A stretch of 64,000 nt of DNA from Sinorhizobium americanum (lineage in GTDB: Bacteria > Pseudomonadota > Alphaproteobacteria > Rhizobiales > Rhizobiaceae). The translations under genes and the position numbers were made by a program. Where the stretch lies: NCBI RefSeq assembly GCF_001651855.1, contig NZ_LNQC01000039.1:53950-117949 (forward strand), written 5' to 3'. This document shows, in pieces, positions 27,078 through 36,375 of the stretch (its first letter is position 1; each line of letters starts with the position of its first letter). The notes beneath the pieces were generated by a model. It worked only from the letters and a program-made list of their open reading frames with translations, had not been told where the DNA came from and did not search any database.

Positions 27078-28430
27078 TCAGGCCGCAGAGGCAAGGTCAA
27101 TCGTGATCTTGGTGCCCCGGTTCGGAGCGGTGTCGTATGAGATTTTCGCCTTGTGCAGCTCGGCGATCCGATGAACGATTTTCAGGCCGAGGCCGAGTTG
27201 GCCCGATCGTTTGACGTAGCCGAGGTCCTCGTTCAGTTCCGGCAGATCGACCATGCCCTTGCCGTCATCCTCAACGGAGACCTGTGGGCCGGGTCCACAG
27301 GTCAGCACGATCCGGGTACCCGGCGGATTGTGCTTTACCGCGTTCTCGATCAGGTTCCTGAGCATGTTCTCGACGAGCGCCGGGATCACCTTCACCGGCG
27401 TTGTCCCGTGGTCGACGAACTCGATTGACCTGTCTTGGTCGAAGACGAACGGCGCCGTGGCTTGCGCCACCTCGGCTCCGATTTCGGACAGATTGCCCCG
27501 CTCGTAGGCGGATGGGTCGACGGTGTCCGCCCGCGCCAGCGACGTCAACTGCTCGAGAATATGCGTCAGCGCGTCGAGGTCCCGCTCGGCATTGCGCGCC
27601 CGAGGATCGTCGATCCGGCTCAACTCCATCTTGGCGATCGAAACGGGCGTGCGTATCTCATGGGCGATCGAGGACGAAAAGACCTTCTGCGATTGGACGA
27701 GATCGGCGACGCGGGCGAGCAGCCGGTTGACGGCGCTTACCAGCCGTTCGATCTCTTCCGGCATGCGGGTTATCGGCAGGCGGGCGCCGCTGTCGCGCGG
27801 GTCGATCGCATCCGCAGCCTTGACCGCCATCGCCACCGGCCTGAGAGCACTTCGGATCGACCAGATCGTCGCGCCGACCACGAGGCAAAACATCAGCGTC
27901 ATCGGAACGATCATCGAATCGAACATCTCGCGCAGGAGCGCGCCATACATGAAGCCGTTCGGGTCCTTCACGATCGCCAGTTCGACGAGCACGGATTCGC
28001 CATCGCGCTCAAAGGATTGACCGCCCGCCACACTAAATGGCTTTCCCTCCTCGATCGTCCGCTTCCAGAAGCTCGGCGCATTGATGCTCAACGGCAGGAA
28101 ATGCTCGGCGCATTCCGTCGTGCAATCGGAAAAGAGGATAGAGCCGGAAGCGGTACGCACCCGCACATAGATCGCGCCTGCACGCCCATCCAGATCGACG
28201 TAGCGTTCGCGGAACTCGCGATCGGCGCTGAATGTCGGCAGCCCGTCCTCCATGGTGATCGCCTGCGACAGGATTTCCGTTTCCTGCTGCAGCATCAGGA
28301 CGCTGAGCTTGTCGTCGTCAAACCAGTAATCGGCGAAGACCACGCCGATCTCGAGGATCATGGCGAGCAGGGAAAAGGCGATGATGCGTCTGGCAACAAT
28401 GCCGATCAGCGACGGATTGCCTTTCCTCAT
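27078..28430 (-). CDS. Sensor histidine kinase of a two-component system
   Basis: 450 residues: two membrane helices (about 13-33 and 170-192) around a periplasmic sensor domain, a HAMP linker, the dimerisation domain with H at SIAHEIRTPVSIAK (about residue 250) and an ATPase domain with N (NLIENAVKHN), G1 (EDDGKGM) and G2 (GLGLKIV) boxes. It overlaps the end of the response-regulator gene by 4 bases. The periplasmic domain has a pair of close cysteines (SDCTTECAEHF) that could form a disulfide or bind metal. The divergent gene encodes a lipid A phosphoethanolamine transferase, so PmrB-like sensing of envelope stress is plausible. Confidence 0.87.
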   Translation of the reverse strand: MRKGNPSLIGIVARRIIAFSLLAMILEIGVVFADYWFDDDKLSVLMLQQETEILSQAITMEDGLPTFSADREFRERYVDLDGRAGAIYVRVRTASGSILFSDCTTECAEHFLPLSINAPSFWKRTIEEGKPFSVAGGQSFERDGESVLVELAIVKDPNGFMYGALLREMFDSMIVPMTLMFCLVVGATIWSIRSALRPVAMAVKAADAIDPRDSGARLPITRMPEEIERLVSAVNRLLARVADLVQSQKVFSSSIAHEIRTPVSIAKMELSRIDDPRARNAERDLDALTHILEQLTSLARADTVDPSAYERGNLSEIGAEVAQATAPFVFDQDRSIEFVDHGTTPVKVIPALVENMLRNLIENAVKHNPPGTRIVLTCGPGPQVSVEDDGKGMVDLPELNEDLGYVKRSGQLGLGLKIVHRIAELHKAKISYDTAPNRGTKITIDLASAA

Positions 28431-29101
28431 GCAGCGGCCCGCAGGAGATAGCCGATGCCGCGCACCGTTTCGATCCGGATACCGGTGGCAAGCGGCTGCA
28501 ACCGCTTCCGAACTCGGGAGACGGCGAGCTCGAGCGCATTGGAACTGAGCTCTTGGCCATATTCGGAGAGGACTGTCTCGAGCCGACGCTTTGGCACGAC
28601 GCGACCAACCTCACGCATCAATATCTCGATCAGCGAGCGTTCGCGCGGGGGAAGGGCGATTATCGTCCCGTCGCAGGTGAGCTCTGCGGTGGCTGGATCG
28701 AAGCGCAACGCGCCGGCTTCGAGCACCGGCTGTATGGCGTGCGGATTGCGCCTCAGCATCGCCCGGCAGCGGGAAAGCAGTTCCCGATGGTGGAAAGGCT
28801 TCACCAAATAGTCGTCCGCCCCGGCATCGAGCCCTTGGACCCGCTCGTCGACGGAGCCGCGGGCGGTGATGACCAGTACGGGCAAGCCGGCGTGCTCCTG
28901 CCTTATCCATCTCAGAAGATCGAGACCGTCGCCATCCGGCAAGCCCAGGTCAAGAAGGACGAGATCGTGCTCCCGCCCGACAATGGCGGCCTCGGCTTCG
29001 CCGAGACTCGAAACCGCGTCGAGCCGCCAGCCCGCATCGCGCATGGTTTCGCCCACGAGTTCGATGAGGCGAGGACTGTCTTCGACGAGCAGCAGGCGCA
29101 T
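28427..29101 (-). CDS. OmpR-family response regulator
   Basis: 224 residues: receiver domain with acidic pocket (VEDS), phospho-acceptor in LLDLGLPDG (D at about 51) and K in LVKPF, then a winged-helix domain ending in RIETVRGIGYLL. The subgroup resembles QseB/PmrA/TctD. It is the first gene of the operon, and the kinase follows with a 4-base overlap. It is transcribed away from the phosphoethanolamine transferase gene across a 248-base gap, and probably controls that gene; I see no clear repeated binding site in the gap. Confidence 0.88.
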   Translation of the reverse strand: MRLLLVEDSPRLIELVGETMRDAGWRLDAVSSLGEAEAAIVGREHDLVLLDLGLPDGDGLDLLRWIRQEHAGLPVLVITARGSVDERVQGLDAGADDYLVKPFHHRELLSRCRAMLRRNPHAIQPVLEAGALRFDPATAELTCDGTIIALPPRERSLIEILMREVGRVVPKRRLETVLSEYGQELSSNALELAVSRVRKRLQPLATGIRIETVRGIGYLLRAAA

Positions 29102-29349
29102 GCGTTTCCCTGATCTGAAGCCTTCTTGGATCGGCGGCCGCAGACCATAGGGGGTTTTCCCTCACGTGCCAACGTCGCAGAACCCGGGGAGCATCGTGCC
29201 CGACAGGACCTCGACAGTTTGCCCGCGGTACTGGCGGAGGTGTCGTGACACGCCGGCAACTTCGTCGCGTCCAAGAATAGGGACGACGCCGGTTCGAAAA
29301 AGCGCGACGTAACCACGGGCAAAGAATTTCCATCCTGGAGAACAATGTT

Positions 29350-31056
29350 TTGGCTGTCTTCAGAATTCGTCGGCCGGAGATCGGCAGCATCTCCTTGAGT
29401 GCGGCGGCCACGCTTTATCTGCTGCTCATCACCAACAATTCCTTCTGGAGCCATGCGGTGACCTCTTTCGGTCACGCGTGGATCGCTGTCCTATCGTTCG
29501 GGGTGGCACTCGGTCTGACCACCTTTTCAGTCCTGACCATGCTGTCGATGAAATATCTGATGAAGCCGCTGTTGGTCCTGCTGATCGCCATATCGGCGGC
29601 TGCGTCGCACTTCACCGAGACGTTCGGCATCGTCATCGACAAGGAAATGATCGGAAACGCCGCCGTCACCACTGGCCCAGAGGCGAGCCACCTGCTGACT
29701 GGCAGCCTGGCGCTTCATCTTGCGCTCTACGCACTCTTGCCGTCGCTTCTCATCGCGTGGGTCAAGATCAAGCATCGGCCATTTTTCTCAAAAGCGGCAA
29801 TCAATTTCCTCTTCGTTGCTCCGGCGCTTCTGCTGAGCGGCATGCTCATCTACGCCAACCTTGCCGGCATCGCCTATGCGCTCAGAGAGCATCGAGATCT
29901 GATGGTCCGGTTCAATCCGGCCGGACCGATCACGTCGGCGGTGCGCTACGGACTTTCCAGCTATCGCGAGCGCAATCTGGTCGTGCAGCCGCTCGGGATC
30001 GACGCCAGAGAAGGGTATCGCATCGCCACAGCCGGCAAGCCTGTCGTCGTGGTGGTGGTCGCAGGCGAGACTGCACGGGCGATGAACTTCTCCCTCAATG
30101 GCTATCACCGCGACACAAATCCGGAACTGGAGGCACTCGGAGTGGTCAACTACCGTGATACGACGAGCTGCGGCACGGCGACGGCGGTCTCGCTGCCCTG
30201 CATGTTTTCCGTCTATCCGCGCAGCGAGTACAGCGACTGGAAAGCTCGCTCGACCGAAAACCTCGTCAACGTACTGACGCATGCGGGTGTTTCGGTCACC
30301 TGGTGGGACAACAACACCGGCAGCAAGGGCATCGCCGACCTCATCAGTTTTGCCAGCATGACGCACCAAAAGAACAGCCCGCTTTGCAGCAATGGCGAAT
30401 GTCTCGACGAAATCTTCCTCGGCGACCTGGATAAGAAGCTTGCCGCGACGACGAAAAACAGCGTCATCGTACTGCATCAGCTCGGCAGTCACGGCCCGGC
30501 CTATTACCTGCGCTATCCCGAGGCGTTCCGCCGCTTCACGCCGGACTGTCGCACGCCGGAGCTGATGAGCTGTACGACGGAGGAAATCGTCAACGCCTAT
30601 GACAACTCGATCCTCTATACCGACCATGTGCTCGCAAGCGTTGCGGGGCTCATCGAAAAACATCAGGACCGCATCGCCGGCGCGATGATCTACATGTCGG
30701 ACCATGGAGAATCGCTCGGCGAGAACGGCATTTACCTGCACGGTGCACCCTATGCGATTGCACCGAAGGAACAGACGCAGGTTCCGTTCATCGCCTGGTT
30801 CTCGAAGCCCTACCAGGCGATTATGGGCGTCGACACCGGCTGCCTTGCCAAGGATACCGACAAGCCGCGGTCGCACGACAACCTGTTCCACACTGTCCTC
30901 GGCATGATGGACGTGCAGACGCGAGTCTATAATCGCGCCCTCGACGCCTTCGCGGCCTGCACCCGGCCGGCGGAGCGGAAGCAGGGGGCACCGGGCTTCC
31001 ATGCGGCGGACAATGCGGCGCCAAGGCGGCTGTCGGCAGTTCGACAAATCTGGTAG
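29350..31056 (+). CDS. eptA: Lipid A phosphoethanolamine transferase (EptA-like)
   Basis: 568 residues. Five N-terminal membrane helices (about 15-32, 42-65, 70-90, 118-137, 150-175) are followed by a periplasmic sulfatase-fold domain. Zinc/nucleophile motifs are present: E240 in VVAGETAR, nucleophile T276 in SCGTATAVSLPC, and SDHGESLGE further on. Cysteine pairs fit the disulfides of EptA. It would move phosphoethanolamine from phosphatidylethanolamine to lipid A, lowering surface charge and raising resistance to cationic peptides. The start is TTG 29350, with GGAG 9 bases upstream. An ATG at 29345 is in another frame and gives only 17 codons. Divergent from a two-component system. Confidence 0.87.
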   Translation: MAVFRIRRPEIGSISLSAAATLYLLLITNNSFWSHAVTSFGHAWIAVLSFGVALGLTTFSVLTMLSMKYLMKPLLVLLIAISAAASHFTETFGIVIDKEMIGNAAVTTGPEASHLLTGSLALHLALYALLPSLLIAWVKIKHRPFFSKAAINFLFVAPALLLSGMLIYANLAGIAYALREHRDLMVRFNPAGPITSAVRYGLSSYRERNLVVQPLGIDAREGYRIATAGKPVVVVVVAGETARAMNFSLNGYHRDTNPELEALGVVNYRDTTSCGTATAVSLPCMFSVYPRSEYSDWKARSTENLVNVLTHAGVSVTWWDNNTGSKGIADLISFASMTHQKNSPLCSNGECLDEIFLGDLDKKLAATTKNSVIVLHQLGSHGPAYYLRYPEAFRRFTPDCRTPELMSCTTEEIVNAYDNSILYTDHVLASVAGLIEKHQDRIAGAMIYMSDHGESLGENGIYLHGAPYAIAPKEQTQVPFIAWFSKPYQAIMGVDTGCLAKDTDKPRSHDNLFHTVLGMMDVQTRVYNRALDAFAACTRPAERKQGAPGFHAADNAAPRRLSAVRQIW

Positions 31057-31130
31057 ACTTTGTACGTGAAACCAACCCGGTCGGTCTGCTGCATGATTCC
31101 CGAGATTAGGATCGATCGGACAAGATCATG

Positions 31131-31585
<455 letters not shown>

Positions 31586-31731
31586 TCTGTGCGGCGGAGG
31601 GCCGTATTTCCCTTGCGGCTGTTCAGCCGTCCGATTAACCAATCCATTGCGTTTCCGTATTTTTGCGCCGAAAGCGATTCCGGCCGGTTTTATAATGCGA
31701 TAGAGCTGTTCGTTGAACCAAGTGGTCGCAG

Positions 31732-31789
31732 CAGCAATTCAAAGTGCTATAGCGGCTTTCCGCGTCCAACTGGACGCGCGGCGCTGTAG
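31732..31789. repeat. Dispersed double-hairpin repeat, copy C
   Basis: Starts with the same CAGCAATTCAAAGTGCT as copy A. Outer arms are CTATAGCG (31747-31754) and CGCTGTAG (31782-31789), with one G-T wobble; inner arms are CGCGTCCA (31761-31768) and TGGACGCG (31771-31778). The inner-stem changes relative to copy A are compensatory. It lies between the hypothetical gene and the phosphatase gene, both rightward. Confidence 0.83.
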
Positions 31790-31861
31790 TGACGAGGGAC
31801 GACCGATTTCGTCCGGATCCATGGAGAAGGCCGTGTTGGACGGGGAGAGGAGCACCGCTTC

Positions 31862-32521
31862 ATGAATGGCCGACGTCTGACATTTGCTGTCGGTGACATT
31901 CACGGCTGCCTCGCTGAGCTCGAAACCCTGTTGGCGGCGATCGAGTCCGCCGCGCCGGGGGGGAGGGTGATTTTTCTCGGCGACCTCGTCGACCGGGGCC
32001 CGGAGAGCAGGGGCGTCGTCGAGCGGATCATGGCGGGACCGACCAGGGCCGGTTGGCAATGGATAACACTCAAGGGCAACCATGAGGATATGTTGCTCTC
32101 GGCCCGCAAGGGTCTTGCCGAGATGAGCTCGTGGCTGATGAACGGCGGCGGCGAAACTCTGGACTCCTACGGTGGCGCCATACCCTTGAGCCATCTGGTC
32201 TGGATGGCCGAACTGCCGTCGATCATCGTCGAGCCCTATCGCATCTTCGTCCACGCCGGCGTGGATGAGACGATCCCGCTCGAGGAACAGGGCGACGATA
32301 TTCTGCTCTGGATGCGGACCGAGCCGAACTACTCCGGCCATTACTGGGGCAAGCATGTCTGCCACGGGCATACGCCGAGCCGCGGTAATCCCCGCACTGT
32401 CGGCAACAGGACCAATGTCGATTCGGGTGCAGTCTTCGGCGGCGTGCTCTCCTGCGCCGTCTTTGACGATGACGTGGCCGGTGGGCCGATCGATTTTCTC
32501 ATTGCCGGCGGGCGCCGCTGA
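31862..32521 (+). CDS. PP1-like metallophosphoesterase (serine/threonine phosphatase family)
   Basis: 219 residues with the full metallophosphatase signature: GDIHG (11-15), GDLVDRG (about 40-46), GNHE (about 71-74) and later histidines in VHAGVD and CHGHTPS. These bind the two-metal centre. The short length and the GHTP ending match bacterial PrpA/ApaH-like phosphatases acting on phosphoproteins or dinucleotides in the cytoplasm. A GGAG lies about 9 bases before the ATG. The next gene, a HAD phosphatase, follows after 88 bases in the same direction, perhaps one operon. Confidence 0.86.
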   Translation: MNGRRLTFAVGDIHGCLAELETLLAAIESAAPGGRVIFLGDLVDRGPESRGVVERIMAGPTRAGWQWITLKGNHEDMLLSARKGLAEMSSWLMNGGGETLDSYGGAIPLSHLVWMAELPSIIVEPYRIFVHAGVDETIPLEEQGDDILLWMRTEPNYSGHYWGKHVCHGHTPSRGNPRTVGNRTNVDSGAVFGGVLSCAVFDDDVAGGPIDFLIAGGRR

Positions 32522-32609
32522 GCACGCTGAGAAGAAGGTTGTGCGCTGGCCCCTCCAAGGATAGTTGTGGCATCCGCGCAAGCGCGAAATTTCTTGCTAA
32601 GGAGCCGGC

Positions 32610-33284
32610 TTGGATACCCTGACCACCGCGATATTCCCGAAAAACTTCGCTGCCCTGCTGTTCGATATGGATGGTACCCTGCTCAATTCCATGGCCGTCG
32701 TCGAACGGGTATGGGGGGCGTGGGCGGTCCGCAATGGGCTCGATCCCCATGAACTGATGAAATCGGTGCATGGCGTGCGCGCGTCGGACACGATCCGCAA
32801 GCTCGGGCTCGCCGTCGACCCCGACCTTGAGGCGCATGCGCTCGCCCTGGCGGAGATTGCCGATGTGGATGGTATCGCCGAAATACCCGGGGCGGTCGCC
32901 TTCCTCGACTCATTGCCGCCCGAACGCTGGGCGATCGTCACGTCGGCGCCGCTGGAGCTGGCCAGGCGCCGCCTCGCCGCGGCCGGCATTCCAGTTCCGC
33001 GCCACATGGTCACCGGTGAAGATGTCACGGCGGGCAAGCCCGATCCGCAGGGCTATCTTCTCGCCGCCAAGCGGCTCGGAGTTCGTGCCGAGGACTGCCT
33101 GGTCTTCGAAGATGCCCCGGCCGGGATACTCGCGGGAAGCGCCGCCGGCGCCGAAGTGGCCGTGATCACCGGTGCTCACGCCGCGGCGGAGGGAACGCCG
33201 CATCTGACTTTGGAGCATTACGCGGACGTCGAGGCCCGGATCGGCGGCGACGGCTGGCTTTCGCTTCACCGGCGCTATCGCTGA
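32610..33284 (+). CDS. HAD-family phosphatase (sugar-phosphatase-like)
   Basis: 224 residues. HAD motifs: FDMDGTLLNS (motif I, about 18-27), VTSAPL (motif II), K in GKPDPQGY (motif III) and EDAPAGI (motif IV), with a helical cap between I and II. This is the beta-phosphoglucomutase/glycerol-phosphatase subgroup; the substrate is probably a small sugar or polyol phosphate. The start is TTG 32610, supported by AAGGAG 5 bases upstream; no ATG lies in a suitable position before motif I. Confidence 0.86.
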   Translation: MDTLTTAIFPKNFAALLFDMDGTLLNSMAVVERVWGAWAVRNGLDPHELMKSVHGVRASDTIRKLGLAVDPDLEAHALALAEIADVDGIAEIPGAVAFLDSLPPERWAIVTSAPLELARRRLAAAGIPVPRHMVTGEDVTAGKPDPQGYLLAAKRLGVRAEDCLVFEDAPAGILAGSAAGAEVAVITGAHAAAEGTPHLTLEHYADVEARIGGDGWLSLHRRYR

Positions 33285-33463
33285 TTTGCTCGCTGCAGGA
33301 TGAGACGATGCCGGTCGGTCGGCGCGCTTCGCATGTCCGGCATATTTTTCTAGTAATTTTGTAGAGAATAAACCTTCATTCCTTACCTTCGCTATTGCTG
33401 CCGGGCACAATCTCCGCATGAAACTATCCATTTGCAGCAACCGGTGCTCCGGGGAGCGAACGT

Positions 33464-34087
33464 ATGGTGAAGACGCTGATCGTTCCGGGTTTGTTCGGAT
33501 CGGGCGAGGGCCACTGGCAGCGCCACTGGCTCATCGATCAACCGGGGGCCACGCTCGTCGAGCAGGGCGACTGGAACCGACCGGCGCTTGCGGTTTGGCG
33601 AAGTGCTCTGGAGACAGAAATCGACAGGCATCCGTCGGTCGACATCGTCGCTCACAGCCTGGGCTGCCTTTTGGTCGCGGGCCTTGCCGGCCACCCGGTT
33701 GCCAAGCGCATCGGAAGCGTTCTTCTTGTGGCGCCCTGTGATCTCGAGGAGACGGAGCGCCTGCATCCGGGGGCGATCGCCTTCGGTGGCATGCCGCGAC
33801 AGCGGCTTAGCTTTCCAAGTCTCGTCGTCGGCAGTCTCAACGATCCCTATATGCGCTTCGACCGCTTACGGATTTTTTGTGAAGAATGGGGCAGCCGCCT
33901 CGTCGATCTCGGCCATGCCGGCCACATCAACATCGCGAGCGGCTTCGGCCGCTGGCCGGCCGGCTATGATCTACTCCAGGTCCTGAACGGCATGGCTAAG
34001 GACGACCGCGCGATCACTGCGCCTACAATGCTCGTCCGTCAATTGGCGCGTTCGGCTCCAGCGAGCCGGCAACGATCATTTCTCTAA
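33464..34087 (+). CDS. RBBP9/YdeN-type serine hydrolase
   Basis: 207 residues. Alpha/beta hydrolase of the small RBBP9 family: PGLFGSGEGHWQ near the N-terminus, nucleophile elbow AHSLGC (about 63-68), acid in SLNDPYM and histidine in GHAGHINI. Family members are intracellular serine hydrolases of unknown natural substrate. The start ATG follows a GGGGAG about 7 bases upstream. The last 30 residues look unstructured and are not part of the fold. The 180-base AT-richer gap upstream is probably its promoter. Confidence 0.85.
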   Translation: MVKTLIVPGLFGSGEGHWQRHWLIDQPGATLVEQGDWNRPALAVWRSALETEIDRHPSVDIVAHSLGCLLVAGLAGHPVAKRIGSVLLVAPCDLEETERLHPGAIAFGGMPRQRLSFPSLVVGSLNDPYMRFDRLRIFCEEWGSRLVDLGHAGHINIASGFGRWPAGYDLLQVLNGMAKDDRAITAPTMLVRQLARSAPASRQRSFL

Positions 34088-34132
34088 GGCGCGTTCAAAC
34101 GTACTCACGCTGAACACTTTGGGCGACTCGCA

Positions 34133-36199
34133 TTAACGCCACATACCGCGCATGCGGGCCCGGACATCGATGCGCAATTGCTGCGCATCGCGCTGGCCAA
34201 CCGCAGCCTGCTTGGCAACGGGCCAGGCCGAGCACTCGAAGAATTGCAGAAGCGTTGCAGGTAGGAAGCGGCTGCGCGAGGCGTAGACATGCCGGTCGCC
34301 TTGGGCATGCTGCCCGTGCGTGAAAAAGCGCTGCGGGGTGATCAGATGCAGGCTGTCCTTGGCGCGCGTCATGGCGACGTAAAGCAGACGGCGCTCCTCC
34401 TCGACCTCCGCCGTGCTGCCGACACCGAGGTCGGACGGAATGCAGCCGTCGACGCAATTCAGTACGAAAACCGATTTCCATTCCTGCCCCTTGGCCGAGT
34501 GGATGGTCGAGAGGATGAGATAGTCCTCGTCGAGCAGCGGCACGCCCGCATGGTCGCTGGTGGCGTCCGGCGGATCGAGGGTGAGCTCGGTCAGAAAGCG
34601 TTCCCGGGACGGATAGCCGCTGGCGATCTGCTCGAGCTGCAGAAGGTCAGCCCTGCGGACCTCGGCGTCTTCATGGATACGCTCCAGATGCGGTTCGTAC
34701 CAGGCGCGGGCCGCGCTGATTTCTCCTGGCCACCCGGTCCGGCCGGAGCGCAGGGCCTGCAGCATGTCAGCGAATGCCGGCCAGGCATCGCCGGAGCGCC
34801 GCGGGGCAGGTATCTCCGAAAGCGCCGCCAACGGTTCCGGATCGACGGCGATCGCGTCGAGGACGCGCGCGGCCGTTTGCGGACCGACACCGGGCAGCAA
34901 TTGCATCAGCCGAAAGCCCGCAACGCGATCGCGTGGATTCTGTGCAAAGCGCAGCGCTGCCAACATGTCTTTCACATGCGCGCTGTCCAGGAATTTGAGC
35001 CCACCGAACTTCACGAAGGGGATGTTGCGACGGGTCAGTTCCACCTCGAGGGCGCCGCTGTGATGCGAGGTTCGGAAGAGCACGGCCTGCTGCTTCAGCA
35101 GCATTCCGCCTTCGCGGTTCTCCAAGATCTGTTCGACGGCGTAATTAGCCTGCTCGGCCTCGTCACGCACGGTCACAAGCCGCGGCCGTTCGGCCGATTC
35201 CCGCTCGGTCCAGAGGTTCTTGGTGAAACGCTCCCGCGCCAGTTCGATCACGCCGTTCGCGGCGGCGAGGATCGGCTGAGTGGAGCGATAGTTCCGATCG
35301 AGCGTGATGATTTCCGCCGCCGGCGTGAAGCTGGTCGGAAAATCCAGGATATTGCGAACCGTCGCGGCGCGGAACGAATAGATCGACTGGGCGTCGTCGC
35401 CCACCACGGTGAGGCCGCGCCCATTCGGCTTCAATGCCGTCAGGATCGAAGCCTGCAGCCGGTTGGTGTCCTGATATTCGTCGACGAGCACGTGGTCGAA
35501 CCGGCCGCCGACGTCATCGGCGAGGACAGTATCGCCCATCATCTGCGCCCAGCAAAGCAGCAGGTCGTCGTAATCGAGTACGTTCTGCGCCTGCTTGGCT
35601 TCGACATAGGCGCCGAAAAGTTCGCGCAGCTGCTTTTCCCACGCAGAACACCAGGGAAAATTGTCGCGCAGGACTTCGTCGAGCGGCTGCTCCGCATTGA
35701 CGGTGCGCGAATAGATTGAAAGACAGGTCGCCTTGGTCGGGAAACGGTTCTCGGTTTTCGAGAAACCAAGCTCGTGCCGCACGATATTCATGAGATCGGC
35801 GCTGTCTTCCCGATCGTGGATGGTGAAATCCGGATCAATACCAATTTCGACGGCATGGTCGCGCAGGAGCCGCGCGCCGATGCCGTGAAAGGTTCCCGCC
35901 CAGGCAAGCGCGTCCGAGATCGTGCCGGCCTTCCCGCCGAGCACCTGGCCGCAGATGCGTTCGACCCTCCGGCCCATCTCGGCGGCCGCCCGGCGCGAGA
36001 AGGTCATCAGGAGGATACGTCGGGGGTCCGCACCGTTGACGATGAGATGCGCCACCCGGTGGGCAAGCGTGTTGGTCTTGCCCGAGCCGGCGCCGGCGAT
36101 GATGAGAAGCGGACCGCCGATATGGGCATCCGGTCCGACACCGTGTGAGACGGCACTGCGCTGGCGCTCGTTCAGTTTTTCCAGATATGCCACGCTCAT
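34133..36199 (-). CDS. UvrD/Rep-family superfamily 1 DNA helicase
   Basis: 688 residues. Helicase motifs in order: Q-motif LNERQRSAV (9-17), Walker A GAGSGKT (36-42), motif Ia TFSRRAAAEM, motif II DEYQDTN, motif III GDDAQSIYSFR, motif IV RNYRST, motif V TIHSAKGQEW and motif VI VAMTRAKDSLHL. It should unwind DNA 3' to 5' in repair or replication restart. At 688 residues it is within the UvrD/PcrA range but with a divergent C-terminus; it is not the main chromosomal uvrD in appearance. ATG 36199 is chosen because the Q-motif begins right after it. The gene upstream encodes a HARP-repeat protein in the same direction. Confidence 0.87.
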   Translation of the reverse strand: MSVAYLEKLNERQRSAVSHGVGPDAHIGGPLLIIAGAGSGKTNTLAHRVAHLIVNGADPRRILLMTFSRRAAAEMGRRVERICGQVLGGKAGTISDALAWAGTFHGIGARLLRDHAVEIGIDPDFTIHDREDSADLMNIVRHELGFSKTENRFPTKATCLSIYSRTVNAEQPLDEVLRDNFPWCSAWEKQLRELFGAYVEAKQAQNVLDYDDLLLCWAQMMGDTVLADDVGGRFDHVLVDEYQDTNRLQASILTALKPNGRGLTVVGDDAQSIYSFRAATVRNILDFPTSFTPAAEIITLDRNYRSTQPILAAANGVIELARERFTKNLWTERESAERPRLVTVRDEAEQANYAVEQILENREGGMLLKQQAVLFRTSHHSGALEVELTRRNIPFVKFGGLKFLDSAHVKDMLAALRFAQNPRDRVAGFRLMQLLPGVGPQTAARVLDAIAVDPEPLAALSEIPAPRRSGDAWPAFADMLQALRSGRTGWPGEISAARAWYEPHLERIHEDAEVRRADLLQLEQIASGYPSRERFLTELTLDPPDATSDHAGVPLLDEDYLILSTIHSAKGQEWKSVFVLNCVDGCIPSDLGVGSTAEVEEERRLLYVAMTRAKDSLHLITPQRFFTHGQHAQGDRHVYASRSRFLPATLLQFFECSAWPVAKQAAVGQRDAQQLRIDVRARMRGMWR

Positions 36200-36375
36200 C
36201 CGGCCTCGTCCCGCCTCCAATTGCGCTCGCGCGACGTAAACAGACGCGTCCTGTGAGGCGGCCGGCTTGCAGCGAATCGCGCGTGAACGGATAAGGAACA
36301 TAGCCACAGTTCGACATGCTGCAAAGCCGCTTCGCGATTTGCTGATATTTCGGCCCGAACCGATTGGCCGCTTCG

